Shown piece after piece: positions 18,053 to 26,533 of a stretch of 64,000 bases of DNA (position 1 is the stretch's first letter; the number at the start of each line of letters is the position of its first letter). The translations under genes were made by a program, and so were the position numbers. The notes under the pieces were generated by a model. The model was not told where the DNA came from. It saw nothing but the letters and a program-made list of their open reading frames with translations, and searched no databases. Source of the stretch: JANMZO01 sp963763135 (GTDB lineage: Bacteria > Actinomycetota > Acidimicrobiia > Acidimicrobiales > JANYDT01); assembly GCA_963763135.1 (NCBI GenBank), contig CAVXNJ010000005.1, positions 1 through 64,000 on the forward strand. Reading direction: 5' to 3'.

Positions 18053-18550
18053 ATGGCCGGACTTGAAGACCTGTATCGAGAAATCATCATCGACCACTAC
18101 CGCAACCCGCGGAACAAAGGTGAACTCGAAACGCCACCGGCCCACAAGACCGAGGGCATGAACCCGCTGTGCGGCGACGAGATCGCGGTCTATCTGCTCG
18201 TCGACGGCACCGGCGATTCGGCCACCGTGAACGACATCAAGATCGGCGGTCAGGGATGCTCGATCAGCCAGTCGTCGGCGTCGATGATGTCTGCGATTGT
18301 GAAGGGTAAAACGGTGGCGCAGGCCCGTGAGCTGATCGGCGCCTTCAAGTCGCTGATGAACATCCATGATTCATCCGACGACGCCGACGGCGCGGATGAT
18401 CATGACCACGATGAACCGGTCTCCGAAGTCAAGCTGGGCGACATCGAAGCGCTTCGAGGCGTGGTGAAGTTCCCGGTCCGCATCAAATGCGCCACCCTCG
18501 CCTGGTTCACGATGGAGCAGGGTCTTAGGGAGATCGAAGCGGCTTCCTGA
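18053..18550 (+). CDS. sufU: Zinc-dependent sulfurtransferase SufU
   Basis: 165 residues. The three Zn/sulfur-accepting cysteines are in place: NPLCGDEI, GQGCSIS and IKCATLAW. SufU accepts persulfide from SufS. Between the second and third Cys lies an acidic, His-containing insert (DSSDDADGADDHDHDEPVS, around 110-128) in the region where Gram-positive SufU has its characteristic insertion. The composition is unusual and could bind metal (inference). It sits 127 bp after sufS in the same direction. The stop is followed by an 11-bp perfect tandem repeat. Confidence 0.93.
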   Translation: MAGLEDLYREIIIDHYRNPRNKGELETPPAHKTEGMNPLCGDEIAVYLLVDGTGDSATVNDIKIGGQGCSISQSSASMMSAIVKGKTVAQARELIGAFKSLMNIHDSSDDADGADDHDHDEPVSEVKLGDIEALRGVVKFPVRIKCATLAWFTMEQGLREIEAAS

Positions 18551-18562
18551 CCGCGTGGCCCG

Positions 18563-18584
18563 GCGTTCGGCGTGCGTTCGGCGT
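18563..18584. repeat. 11-bp perfect tandem repeat after sufU
   Basis: Two copies of GCGTTCGGCGT lie head to tail, 13 bp after the sufU stop and before the convergent Cys-rich gene. Confidence 0.8.
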
Positions 18585-18623
18585 CGGTTTCAAGGCCCCG
18601 ACCGCCACGCGAATCCGCCGCGG

Positions 18624-19388
18624 TTAGCGCTTCTTCTTGAGTGCCGGATGCGGCAGAAACGTCGTGCCGCCGGTCTTGGCGAGTTCCTTCGTACGCGCAC
18701 GTAGGAATTTCGCAAGTTCGGCGTAGATACCGGCTCCGACCATTTCGGTCAGCTCGTCCTTCAGCGACTCCCACACGGGGACTTTGCCGACGAACGCATC
18801 CGGAGCGTCGGTGCACCACCAGTGGAACTCAGCGCCGCCGTCGCCCCAGTCGCGCCGCTTCCACTCCCGGACCGTGCTCGTGACATGTCCGTAGCTGTCC
18901 TTGTCGTCGAAACGACGGAGGGGAAGCTGCCAGCAGACCTCGGGCTTCCAATCGAGCGGCCGCTCACCGGCATCGAGTGCCGCACGGTGAAGCGCACAGC
19001 CGGACCCACCGGGAAAGCTCGGACGGTTCAGGAAGATGCACGCACCGTTGACGGTACGGGTGACATGCTGACCCTCGTCGTTCTTCTCGGTGAGCTTCGT
19101 CGCCTCTCCCTTGGGGTTCAGTGCCATGCTCCGGAACTGCCACTGCTCATCGTTGAGCCGGAGCGCGTGCTTCTTCAGATTGGTGCGATCGGCCTTGTCG
19201 ACCAGATGGGCGCCATGCGAGCAGCATCCCTCTTCCAGGTCCGTGGCATCTTCGGAGTAGACACCCTGGCATCCGGCCCCGAAAATGCACTGCCAACGGC
19301 TGGCGAGAAACGTGACATCAAAGACCCACGTGCGCTGTTCGGTAGGGTCCTCAAAGCTCACGAATTCATGACGATCTTGCACGGCCAC
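18624..19388 (-). CDS. Cysteine-rich conserved protein (YkgJ/DUF3109-like)
   Basis: 254 residues with clustered cysteines: CIFGAGCQGVY, EEGCCSHGAHL, NGACIFLNRPSFPGGSGCALH, PEVCWQLPLRR and HWWCTDAP. The pattern (CxxxxxC, CC, C...GCALH) resembles YkgJ/DUF3109 proteins thought to bind zinc or an Fe-S cluster. No catalytic function is known, and assignment to that exact family is my inference. The C-terminus is basic (HPALKKKR). No signal peptide. It is convergent with sufU, and its function may or may not relate to Fe-S metabolism. Confidence 0.7.
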   Translation of the reverse strand: MAVQDRHEFVSFEDPTEQRTWVFDVTFLASRWQCIFGAGCQGVYSEDATDLEEGCCSHGAHLVDKADRTNLKKHALRLNDEQWQFRSMALNPKGEATKLTEKNDEGQHVTRTVNGACIFLNRPSFPGGSGCALHRAALDAGERPLDWKPEVCWQLPLRRFDDKDSYGHVTSTVREWKRRDWGDGGAEFHWWCTDAPDAFVGKVPVWESLKDELTEMVGAGIYAELAKFLRARTKELAKTGGTTFLPHPALKKKR

Positions 19389-19463
19389 GAACGTAGTCGT
19401 TGGAGTGGGTGCATCTCGTCAGTCCCAGACTTACAAAATGCACCCATAGGTATGACCTGCTCC

Positions 19464-20303
19464 TTACACGGCGGCGGTCGTGGTTGGCACCGTGGTTGGC
19501 GCCGCAGTCGTCGGGACCGTGGTTGGAGCCTCGGTGGTCGGGACTGTGGTTGGAGCCTCGGTGGTCGGGACTGTCGTTGGCGCAGCCGTGGTCGGGACCG
19601 TCGTTGGCACAGCCGTGGTCGGGACCGTGGTGGAGACGGACGACTTCTTCTTGGCTTTGCGGGCTGCTTCGCGCTCAGCCTTCGCCTTGGCGAGCGCCGC
19701 CATTTTCTCCGCCTTCGCCTTGGCGAGGGCAGCTTCGCGATCGGCCTTCACCTTGGCGAGCGCCTCCTGCTTGGCCGCGGCCTTCTCCGGAAGCGAGGCC
19801 TTCGGGGTTGACGACGGCACCGACGACGGGCGCGTCCGGAGAACTTCAGCACCGGGCTTGACCGATGTCGGCGTTACGAGCGGCAGGGTGTTCGGCTTCG
19901 GCTGGGCCCCGGCGACTGTCGTGACGGAGCTGCCGGGCACTGTTGTCACCGTCGGGCTGGATCCCGACGGCGCGGTGGTCGTCGAGGAGCCGTGTTCGTT
20001 TGCGTCATCGTCGTCTTCGTGTTCGTCGGATTCATGGTCCCGGTCGTGATCGGAGTCGTCGTCGATCTTGGTGGGGCGGGGCACCGACGACGGCTTCACC
20101 GATGATGCAGGAGCTGCGCTGCCGGGAACCGACGTCGGAGCGCCGGTTGACGGGGCGCCCGGAGCCGTCGCCCTGGGCTTCGGGCGATCGTCACCGCCTC
20201 CGCGCTTACCGCTATCGGCGAACGCCATGGGCTGACTGACGGCACCAAGACCGACGCACGCGGAGACAACGGCAGCGAGAACGAACAAACGGGTACGACG
20301 CAT
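19464..20303 (-). CDS. Secreted low-complexity protein (KAKAE helix and TTVPTT tail)
   Basis: 279 residues with no globular family. Signal peptide about 1-29 (LFVLAAVVSACVGLGAV...AFA). Then a Pro/Ser/Ala stretch, an acidic block at ~80-105 (DDDSDHDRDHESDEHEDDDD), a Thr/Val/Pro section, a charged single-helix-like repeat at ~175-225 built on ALAKAKAE, and a C-terminal tail of eight or so TTVPTTxAP units. The tail resembles an extended cell-wall-spanning or glycosylated stalk; the charged repeat could form a stable lone helix. Function unknown. No LPxTG or anchor is seen. Confidence 0.75.
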   Translation of the reverse strand: MRRTRLFVLAAVVSACVGLGAVSQPMAFADSGKRGGGDDRPKPRATAPGAPSTGAPTSVPGSAAPASSVKPSSVPRPTKIDDDSDHDRDHESDEHEDDDDANEHGSSTTTAPSGSSPTVTTVPGSSVTTVAGAQPKPNTLPLVTPTSVKPGAEVLRTRPSSVPSSTPKASLPEKAAAKQEALAKVKADREAALAKAKAEKMAALAKAKAEREAARKAKKKSSVSTTVPTTAVPTTVPTTAAPTTVPTTEAPTTVPTTEAPTTVPTTAAPTTVPTTTAAV

Positions 20304-20431
20304 GAAAAGACCTCAGCGAGTGGCAGATGGGAACTCATTGACTATCGACAACCACGCTCCGTGACTTAAATTGAATGTTCGTCGCCCGGATTCCGCGAGG
20401 CCCTGGGAGCAACGCCGTCGACAACGCCGTC

Positions 20432-20491
20432 GAGTCTCGTCGTCGACAAACTGCCGTCGACTGTCACTGTCGACTCTCGTCGTCGACAAAC
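20432..20491. repeat. Two 20-bp near-identical direct repeats, 40-bp period
   Basis: GAGTCTCGTCGTCGACAAAC at 20432 recurs with one change at 20472, inside a GTCGA-rich tract upstream of the acyl-CoA synthetase. It could be promoter-proximal regulatory sequence or a simple local duplication. Confidence 0.6.
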
Positions 20492-20538
20492 GGCGACGAC
20501 TTCGGCGTGTCTGCGGTCACGTGACAGACTCGGGGGTG

Positions 20539-22236
20539 ATGTTTGACTTCTCCAAAGCCCATGTCCATGAAGCTCTTGCTGCCGCCGTTCCCGACCGTCC
20601 CTGCATCATCTGGAGAGACCGAACCTGGACCTGGGCTGACGTCACCGACCGCACCCGTCGCCTCGCCAACTATCTGATCAGTCGAGGCGTGGCCAACCCG
20701 GTGGGCCGTGAGTTTCTCGACGACCACGAGTCGGGCCAGGACCATCTCGGCATCTACCTGTACAACGGCAACGAGTACCTCGAGTGCATGCTGGGTTCCT
20801 ACAAGGCCCGCGTCGCGCCGTTCAACGTGAACTACCGCTACGTCGCCGAGGAACTGCTGTATCTGCTGAAAGACAGCGGTTGCCGGGTCCTCGTGTACCA
20901 CGAAGCCTTCGCTCCGACCCTGGCCGAAATCCGCGACCAGCTTCCGAAGCTCGACATCTTGCTGCAGGTGGCCGACGGTTCGGGCCACGCGTTGCTTCCG
21001 GGCGCGGTCGACTACGAGGAGGCCCTGGCGTCGTCGAGCCCGGAACGGCCCGAGGTGCAGGTCATGGGTGGCGACTGGTCGCCCGACGATCTCTACATCC
21101 TCTACACCGGCGGCACCACCGGCATGCCGAAGGGTGTGCTGTGGCGCAACGTCGACATCGCGGTGTCGGCCATGAGTCTTCGTAACGCAGCCACCAACGC
21201 CGAGTGGAATTCGGTGGAGGAAGTGGTGGAGGCCGCGACGTCGGCGCCGCCGTTCATAGCGCTTCCCGCCGCCCCGTTCATGCACGGCGCCGGTCAATGG
21301 ATTGCGTTCGCGGCCTGGCATCGCGGCGGGGTCGTCGTCATCCAGGACGAAGTGCACCACCTCGATCCGGCCGACCTGCTGCGAACGGTACAGAACCACG
21401 ATGTGGCGTTTCTTCAGATCGTCGGCGACGCGTTCGGACGCCCGATCGTCGACGAGATCGAGCGGGCCGCCGCAGCCGGCGAGCCCTACGACCTGTCGAA
21501 GCTCACGGTGATCCTGAGCGGCGGCGCTCCACTCAGCGCGCCGTTGAAGGGCCGCTTCCTCGCCGCGGTTCCGCACCTCATGGTCATCGACGGAATCGGC
21601 TCGTCCGAGGCCGGCGGGCAAATGTCGCAGATCAGCAGCGGTTCGCCCGACTCCGTTTCGACCGGCACGTTCATCGCCTCCCCGGGCAACCACGTGTTGG
21701 CCGAAGATCTGTCGCATGAGCTCGCACCCGGGCACGAAGGTCTCGGCTGGCTGGCCAAGAGCGGCCGTCTACCGCTCGGGTACCTGGGCGACGCGGCCAA
21801 GACGGCCAAGACGTTCCCCGTCGTGCAGGGCGTGAAGTACTCCGTGCCAGGTGACCGGGCCCGGCTGCTTCCCGGCAACGACGCGTCGTTCGGCATGCCT
21901 ATCGTTGAACTCCACGGCCGCGACTCGGTCACGATCAACTCCGGTGGGGAGAAGATCTTCGCCGAAGAAGTCGAAGCCGCGCTGGTGGCCCATCCGGCCG
22001 TCTACGACTGCCTCGTGGCCGGCCGCCCGAGTGAGAAGTGGGGCAACGAGGTCATCGCGATCGTGCAGTTGGCCGAAGGCGCCACCGTGACCGACGCCGA
22101 ACTTCTCCACGAAGCCGAGAAGCACATCGCCCGCTACAAGCTCCCGAAAGCCTTCGTGTTCGTCGACAAGGTGATGCGGTCCCCGAGCGGCAAGGCCGAC
22201 TACCGCTGGGCCAAGTCACAGGCAGCCGGCGAGTAA
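20539..22236 (+). CDS. Acyl-CoA synthetase / AMP-dependent ligase
   Basis: About 565 residues. The adenylate-forming P-loop is YTGGTTGMPKG. Other core motifs: GSYKARVAPFNVNYRY (A2-like), DGIGSSEAGGQ (A5-like), GRDSVTINSGGEKIFAEEVE (A8 hinge) and the catalytic Lys in PSGKADYRW (A10). It activates a carboxylic acid as acyl-AMP and transfers it to CoA; substrate unknown, but the pattern matches actinobacterial FadD-like enzymes. The ATG at 20539 is chosen, with GTGs at 20521 and 20536 as alternatives. Further upstream the frame is Arg-rich and looks non-coding. Confidence 0.9.
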   Translation: MFDFSKAHVHEALAAAVPDRPCIIWRDRTWTWADVTDRTRRLANYLISRGVANPVGREFLDDHESGQDHLGIYLYNGNEYLECMLGSYKARVAPFNVNYRYVAEELLYLLKDSGCRVLVYHEAFAPTLAEIRDQLPKLDILLQVADGSGHALLPGAVDYEEALASSSPERPEVQVMGGDWSPDDLYILYTGGTTGMPKGVLWRNVDIAVSAMSLRNAATNAEWNSVEEVVEAATSAPPFIALPAAPFMHGAGQWIAFAAWHRGGVVVIQDEVHHLDPADLLRTVQNHDVAFLQIVGDAFGRPIVDEIERAAAAGEPYDLSKLTVILSGGAPLSAPLKGRFLAAVPHLMVIDGIGSSEAGGQMSQISSGSPDSVSTGTFIASPGNHVLAEDLSHELAPGHEGLGWLAKSGRLPLGYLGDAAKTAKTFPVVQGVKYSVPGDRARLLPGNDASFGMPIVELHGRDSVTINSGGEKIFAEEVEAALVAHPAVYDCLVAGRPSEKWGNEVIAIVQLAEGATVTDAELLHEAEKHIARYKLPKAFVFVDKVMRSPSGKADYRWAKSQAAGE

Positions 22237-22274
22237 CCCCGCGCCGCCGTGCTCGTGTGGGCGGCTAATCCGCG

Positions 22275-23039
22275 CTAGCGGGTGATGGAACGGTTGAAGG
22301 CGACGGCGTCGGCGTAGGCGACGCCGGAGCCGCCGAAGAGATCGAGGGCGGAGCCGATCGTCAGGTCGACGCGTCCGTCGCTGGCCGTATGTACACGTAG
22401 CAAGTCGTCGATCGATTTCGCACCGCCCGCGTACGTCACCGGCTTGGAGCACCAGTCGGCGAGCTTCTCCACCAGCGCCAGATCGATCCCCTGCTGGAGT
22501 CCTTCGACGTTTATGGCATGAACCAGAAACTCGTCGCACCGCTCAGCCAGCTCGGCGAACAGGGCAGCGTCGAGAACAGTGTCGGTGGGGGTACGCCACC
22601 GGTCGATGAACACCACGTAGCGATCGTCGACCAGACGCGCACTCAGGTCGATGACCACACGTTCCGCTCCGACGCGCTGCGCCAGATCATCAGCGCGCGT
22701 ACGGTCGAGAACCGCGTCGGGAAACAGCCACGACGTCACGATCACATGTGACGCACCAGCGTCGATCCACTCGGCTGCGTTCCCTGCGGTGACACCACCG
22801 CCGAGTTGCAGCCCACCCGGATACGTGGCGAGCGCGAGACGGGCCGCGGCGTCGTTTCCGGGGCCCAGTTGGATGACGTGGCCCCCGGTGAGGCGATCGT
22901 CGCGGAACCGGGCGGCGAACCATCCGGCATCGTGCTCGGAAACGAAGTTCGTTGTCGGAGCGCTCTCGCCCTCGCCGAACGTACCGCCGACCACCTGCTT
23001 GACGCGACCCTCGTGGAGGTCAATGCACGGTCGAAACAT
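22275..23039 (-). CDS. hisA: Phosphoribosylformimino-AICAR ribotide isomerase, eukaryotic (HIS6) type
   Basis: 254 residues from the ATG at 23039. TIM-barrel isomerase that converts ProFAR to PRFAR in histidine biosynthesis. The sequence follows the yeast HIS6 pattern rather than the usual bacterial HisA: FRPCIDLHEGRVKQVVGGT, TNFVSEHDAGWFA, GHVIQLGPGNDAA, VIVTSWLFPDAV, DEFLVHAINVEGL, VTYAGGAKSIDDL and LTIGSALDLFGG. No hisF, hisH or hisI is adjacent; hisC lies 5 kb away. Because the upstream gene is frameshifted, the reading frame appears fused to it, but the true gene starts at 23039. Confidence 0.9.
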   Translation of the reverse strand: MFRPCIDLHEGRVKQVVGGTFGEGESAPTTNFVSEHDAGWFAARFRDDRLTGGHVIQLGPGNDAAARLALATYPGGLQLGGGVTAGNAAEWIDAGASHVIVTSWLFPDAVLDRTRADDLAQRVGAERVVIDLSARLVDDRYVVFIDRWRTPTDTVLDAALFAELAERCDEFLVHAINVEGLQQGIDLALVEKLADWCSKPVTYAGGAKSIDDLLRVHTASDGRVDLTIGSALDLFGGSGVAYADAVAFNRSITR

Positions 23040-23053
23040 GGGGCGACCCGGGC

Positions 23054-23693
23054 TCAGCCCGCGGACGGCACCGCGACCACTCCGGCCCACTCCTTGAGTG
23101 AGTCGAGCATGACGGGGTCGGTCGTGATCCAGCGCAGCTCGCCTCCCCCGGGAATGTCGCGGTAGCGGCAGTTGAGCTTCATCTTGGACGTGCCGAACTC
23201 CAGGTCGGCGCGCCCTGCGATCTGCCGCGTTGCCGAAGCGAGGATCGGAATAGTTCGCGCGAAGGTATTCGGTGCGGCGGAACTTCAGGAGGTCGCGGAT
23301 CTGGTCCACCGTGTCCGGGTTGTCCCCGACGGAAACGAACTGGGCGATGAGCCCGTCGTCAACGTTGGTCCATGATTGTTTCGTCAAGGTTGTGTCGTTC
23401 ACCGTGGCAACGGCAGCCGCCCGTTGGCTGTTGTTCGACTTGTTCCGCTCGGCCATCACGAGATTGAAAACGAACGTGATGATGACGATTACGGCGACCA
23501 GCGCGATCAGACGGGTACCGTGCACAGTGCGCACTCCAGCCCCGGAATCCGGGGGTGCACCGATAGCCGGTTCGGGATCCGAGGGCGCCAGCAGCACCGC
23601 TTCGGGGGCCTCGTTCGTTCGTTCTGATGCAGGACCGACGGGGTCGGTAGACGAGTCGGCGCGCCCCGCCCCGTCCAAGGTTGAAGGTTCCAT
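23054..23693 (-). pseudogene. Single-pass membrane protein interrupted by a +1 frameshift
   Basis: Reading from the ATG at 23693: a disordered Pro/Ala/Ser N-terminus, a basic flank, one membrane segment at ~60-80 (LIALVAVIVIITFVFNLVMA), then a folded-looking part (TLTKQSWTNVDDGLIAQF...LRANYSDPRFGNAA). At about 23218-23226 the frame loses protein character. Shifting by +1 restores it (IAGRADLEFGTSKMKLNCRY...SLKEWAGVVAVPSAG) and reaches a TGA at 23054-23056, 14 bp before hisA. So one base has been gained (or two lost), either genuinely or by sequencing error. Family unknown. It is probably co-transcribed with hisA. Confidence 0.7.
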
Positions 23694-23777
23694 GGAGATA
23701 GTCTCTCGCGGTTTTCTTCACCTGATTCCCAACACTGTCTGTGAACACGTCGTCAGGATTGATTAGGGGTAAACCTT

Positions 23778-25718
23778 TTGACCCACTCTGCCGATGCATT
23801 GCTCGTGGCATTGGATCTAGCGTCAACTAATCAGAATCAAGGCTCGGGCACATCGGCCCCCGCCACCCAGAGTCCGGCCCCGGACCCCCGGGTCGCCCCG
23901 TTCGCCGGTCTGCTGGAAGCGGCCTGCGAAGTTCAGCTGCTCCTCGACACCGACGGACGCATCGTCCACGTCGGCGGCTCGCCGGAGTACGTGATGGGCT
24001 TCGCCCGGGCCACACTCGAGCACCAGCCGGTCCTCGCCGCGGTGCCCACCGAGCAGCGCCAGGGATTCGCCAACGCCTTCCAGCAGGTGCGAGCCGGTGT
24101 AGCCCAGCCGATGTTCGCCATGAACTGGCCGAGCCCATGGCAGGGACGCTTTGAAACCGGTGTTCAACTAAGCGCGCTCATTGAGGAGGGGAAACTCCTC
24201 GGCGTCATGTTCAAAGGGTACGAGCTGTCGACCCGATACGCGTTCGAAGCGTTTCTGCGCAACGACGCTCCCTCGAGCGTCGATCAGGCCCGCAAGTCGC
24301 CGCTTGCCGTCTTCTTCCTCGATGCCCGCGGTCAGTGCTCGTTCATGAACGATCGTTGGACCGAACTCACCGGCCAAGCCACGGCCGATGCTCAGGGCTA
24401 CGGGTTCCTATCCGCCATCCATCCCAATGATCTCGAGCGCTTCAAGCAGGTCGCCGGTCAGGGGAACTACCGCAAAGAAGGCTGGCGTCTGCTGGTCGAT
24501 CTGCAACTGCCCAACGGTGGCGTGCGCCGGGTCGACGCTGCGGCTGCACCGCTACTGGGCCCCGATGGATCGGTCCTCGCGTACCTTTGCGCGTTCTCGC
24601 CGTTCAGCACCGCGCTGCACGCCGAGGTCCCCGCGGCCATAGCGGTTCCCTCGCCATCGCCGGTGAACCCGCCCGTCCAGCCCGAAGCCACTCCGGCAGT
24701 TGTCGCACCACAGCCGGCACCACAGCCGGCACCACAGGCGGAAGCACCCCAGCCCGTGCCCGCGCCGGCTGCACCCGTCCAGACCGCGCCTGTCCAGTCC
24801 ACGCCAGTCCAGACCGCGCCCGTCCAGGCTGCCGAAGTTCAGACCGCGCCCGTCCAGGCCACCGAAGTTCAGACCGCTCCGGTTCACGCCGCTCTCCAGG
24901 CTGACGCTGCTCCGCAGGTCCAGGTGCTGGAGGTTCCACCCCCTCAGGTGGTCCCGTCTGCAGTGGCCCAGATCGCCGTTGTCGCGCCCGAGGCCCAACC
25001 TGCTCCAAGTGCCCCGCAGATGCCGCAGTTCGGTCAGGCACCGGCCGCGCAGGCCCCCTTCGCCGTCCCCGCCGAAGTGGTGGCGCAACCGCCCACGGCT
25101 GGCCAGCATCAGGGCCCGTGGCAGCCGCCCGCATTGAAAGAGGGCTATACGGATCCGGAATTGCTTCTTGGTCCGAAGAAGCTGAGTACGGAAGCCGACG
25201 CGGAAGCACCGGCCCTCGAGCCCGGCCTTGACAAGGTCACCGGCCTGCCGAACCGTCTGCTGTTCGCGCAGCACGTCGCATCGACGGTGTCACGCATGCA
25301 GTCTGATGCGCTAACGGTTTCCGTGTCGTTCATCGACCTGCATGGTCTCGAGGAGTCCCGCAAGTCCATCGGCAGCCGCGCCACCAACGACTACATGTTC
25401 CTTCTGGCCAAGCGGTTGGAAGCGACGATCCGCAGCATCGAGATCGCGGGTCGTATCGACGGTGACATCGTGGCCATCCTGAGCATCAACTGGCTGTTCG
25501 CCGACGACCTCCCCGTCGTGGCCCAACGCCTTCTGAACAAGCTCGGCGAGCCGCTCGCCGGCAAAGACGGCGAGCCGGTCTCCGTCGCAATGTCGCTCGG
25601 TATGGCTGTCGCTCAACCGGGTGAGCCGGTGAACGACATCTTCGGTCGGGCGTGGGCCGCGCTGCAGAAGGCGAAGCACAACACCGAGAAGCACTTCGAA
25701 ATCGACTTCGGGTCCTGA
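23778..25718 (+). CDS. PAS protein with long Pro/Ala linker and degenerate GGDEF domain
   Basis: 646 residues from a TTG preceded by AGGGG. Two PAS-like domains occupy ~45-145 and ~170-275 (FFLDARGQCSFMNDRWTELTG). A linker of ~190 residues at 285-470 is almost entirely Pro, Ala, Gln and Val, with VQTAPVQ repeats. The C-terminal ~165 residues have the GGDEF fold (GLDKVTGLPNRLLFAQ, VSFIDLHGLEESRKSIG), but the catalytic motif reads GRIDGDIVAI, so the GG(D/E)EF loop is lost. It is therefore unlikely to make c-di-GMP and may bind nucleotide or partner proteins (inference). No EAL domain. The stop lies in an 8-bp repeat that supplies stops in all frames. Confidence 0.85.
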   Translation: MTHSADALLVALDLASTNQNQGSGTSAPATQSPAPDPRVAPFAGLLEAACEVQLLLDTDGRIVHVGGSPEYVMGFARATLEHQPVLAAVPTEQRQGFANAFQQVRAGVAQPMFAMNWPSPWQGRFETGVQLSALIEEGKLLGVMFKGYELSTRYAFEAFLRNDAPSSVDQARKSPLAVFFLDARGQCSFMNDRWTELTGQATADAQGYGFLSAIHPNDLERFKQVAGQGNYRKEGWRLLVDLQLPNGGVRRVDAAAAPLLGPDGSVLAYLCAFSPFSTALHAEVPAAIAVPSPSPVNPPVQPEATPAVVAPQPAPQPAPQAEAPQPVPAPAAPVQTAPVQSTPVQTAPVQAAEVQTAPVQATEVQTAPVHAALQADAAPQVQVLEVPPPQVVPSAVAQIAVVAPEAQPAPSAPQMPQFGQAPAAQAPFAVPAEVVAQPPTAGQHQGPWQPPALKEGYTDPELLLGPKKLSTEADAEAPALEPGLDKVTGLPNRLLFAQHVASTVSRMQSDALTVSVSFIDLHGLEESRKSIGSRATNDYMFLLAKRLEATIRSIEIAGRIDGDIVAILSINWLFADDLPVVAQRLLNKLGEPLAGKDGEPVSVAMSLGMAVAQPGEPVNDIFGRAWAALQKAKHNTEKHFEIDFGS

Positions 25719-25749
25719 CCGGTTGACCGCTTAACCGGTTGACCGCTGA
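25716..25749. repeat. 8-bp tandem repeat reiterating the stop codon in three frames
   Basis: Units TGACCGGT, TGACCGCT, TAACCGGT and TGACCGCT run from the gene's own TGA. Stops fall at 25716, 25724, 25732 and 25740, covering all three frames; another TGA is at 25747. Confidence 0.85.
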
Positions 25750-25825
25750 CGGCCTATCGGCGATTGGGTGCGTTCCCCTTGCCCCGGGCTAAGCCAGCGC
25801 ACACAATCGTCTACCGTCGCATCCT

Positions 25826-26533
25826 CTAACGCCTGGCGGCCGAGGTTCTGGCCGGTGCGGACTTCTTGGCTACGGCCTTTTTCGCTGTCGCCTTTTTCGC
25901 TGGAGCAGCCTTCTTCGCCGCAGTCTTCTTCGCAGACGCGGGCTTCTTCGCCACAGGTTTCTTCCGAGCTGTCGGAGCCGACGGAGCGGAGGTCACCGCC
26001 CTTGCCGACGCTGCGGGAGCCGCGCTGACCGACGGCGTGGAACGCGGCACCGGCCGGAACGACGTCAGCCGCTCGAGGCCGGGAACGAGTTGGGCCAGAC
26101 CAGCCATCCGACGCGGGAATTCGGAGAAGACCTCAACAATCGTGACCACCTGATCCCGGAGCTGGTCCATGTTTTCGGGTAGCTGGCTCAGGGCCATCCG
26201 GTCAAACGTCTCGACCGCATTCTCGAGTCCCGGAAGAAGCCGGTCGATCGGTCCTTCGAACGCATCGGCGACCCGTTGGAAACGCCCCATCGCCCGCTCG
26301 AATTCGGGTGTCATGGCCCGGACCGGTGCCTCGATGTCGTCGAGCAGCGAGGTCATGCGGGCCGACAACTGCTCGAGCGCCGCGGCGGCCCGCTGCAGGC
26401 TGGCGATCGTGTCGAGTATTCCGGTCACCGCCTTCTTGGCCCCGTCGGCCAACCCCATGAAGCCGGCCATCGCCGTAGCGGGAGCCTGCAGAAGCGAGGC
26501 GAGGTCGAAATCGGAACGATCGTCAGTTGCCAT
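25826..26533 (-). CDS. Helical protein with Lys/Ala-rich basic tail (HbhA/histone-H1-like)
   Basis: 235 residues. The first ~150 are amphipathic helices (AAALEQLSARMTSLLDDIEAPVRAM, ENMDQLRDQVVTIVEVFSEF) with no membrane segment. The last ~50 are AKK repeats (KKPASAKKTAAKKAAPAKKATAKKA), as in mycobacterial HbhA and in histone-H1-like DNA-binding proteins. The tail could bind DNA, heparin-like polyanions or storage granules; sequence alone does not decide. The start overlaps the end of the upstream membrane protein gene by 11 bp, so the two are probably one operon. Confidence 0.75.
   Translation of the reverse strand: MATDDRSDFDLASLLQAPATAMAGFMGLADGAKKAVTGILDTIASLQRAAAALEQLSARMTSLLDDIEAPVRAMTPEFERAMGRFQRVADAFEGPIDRLLPGLENAVETFDRMALSQLPENMDQLRDQVVTIVEVFSEFPRRMAGLAQLVPGLERLTSFRPVPRSTPSVSAAPAASARAVTSAPSAPTARKKPVAKKPASAKKTAAKKAAPAKKATAKKAVAKKSAPARTSAARR

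Noticed and set aside
19480..20049. Val/Gly-repeat protein on the plus strand
   Set aside because: It is the antisense reading of the TTVPTT and KAKAE repeats of the secreted protein on the minus strand, which has a signal peptide.
20521..20539. GTG at 20521 as the acyl-CoA synthetase start
   Set aside because: Kept only as an alternative; the ATG at 20539 begins directly at the FDFSKAHVHEAL segment, and no better ribosome-binding site favours the GTG.
22275..23693. A single 472-residue fusion of a membrane protein and HisA
   Set aside because: The middle ~75 residues are not protein-like, whereas a +1 shift restores a separate upstream protein ending at 23054. HisA has its own ATG at 23039.
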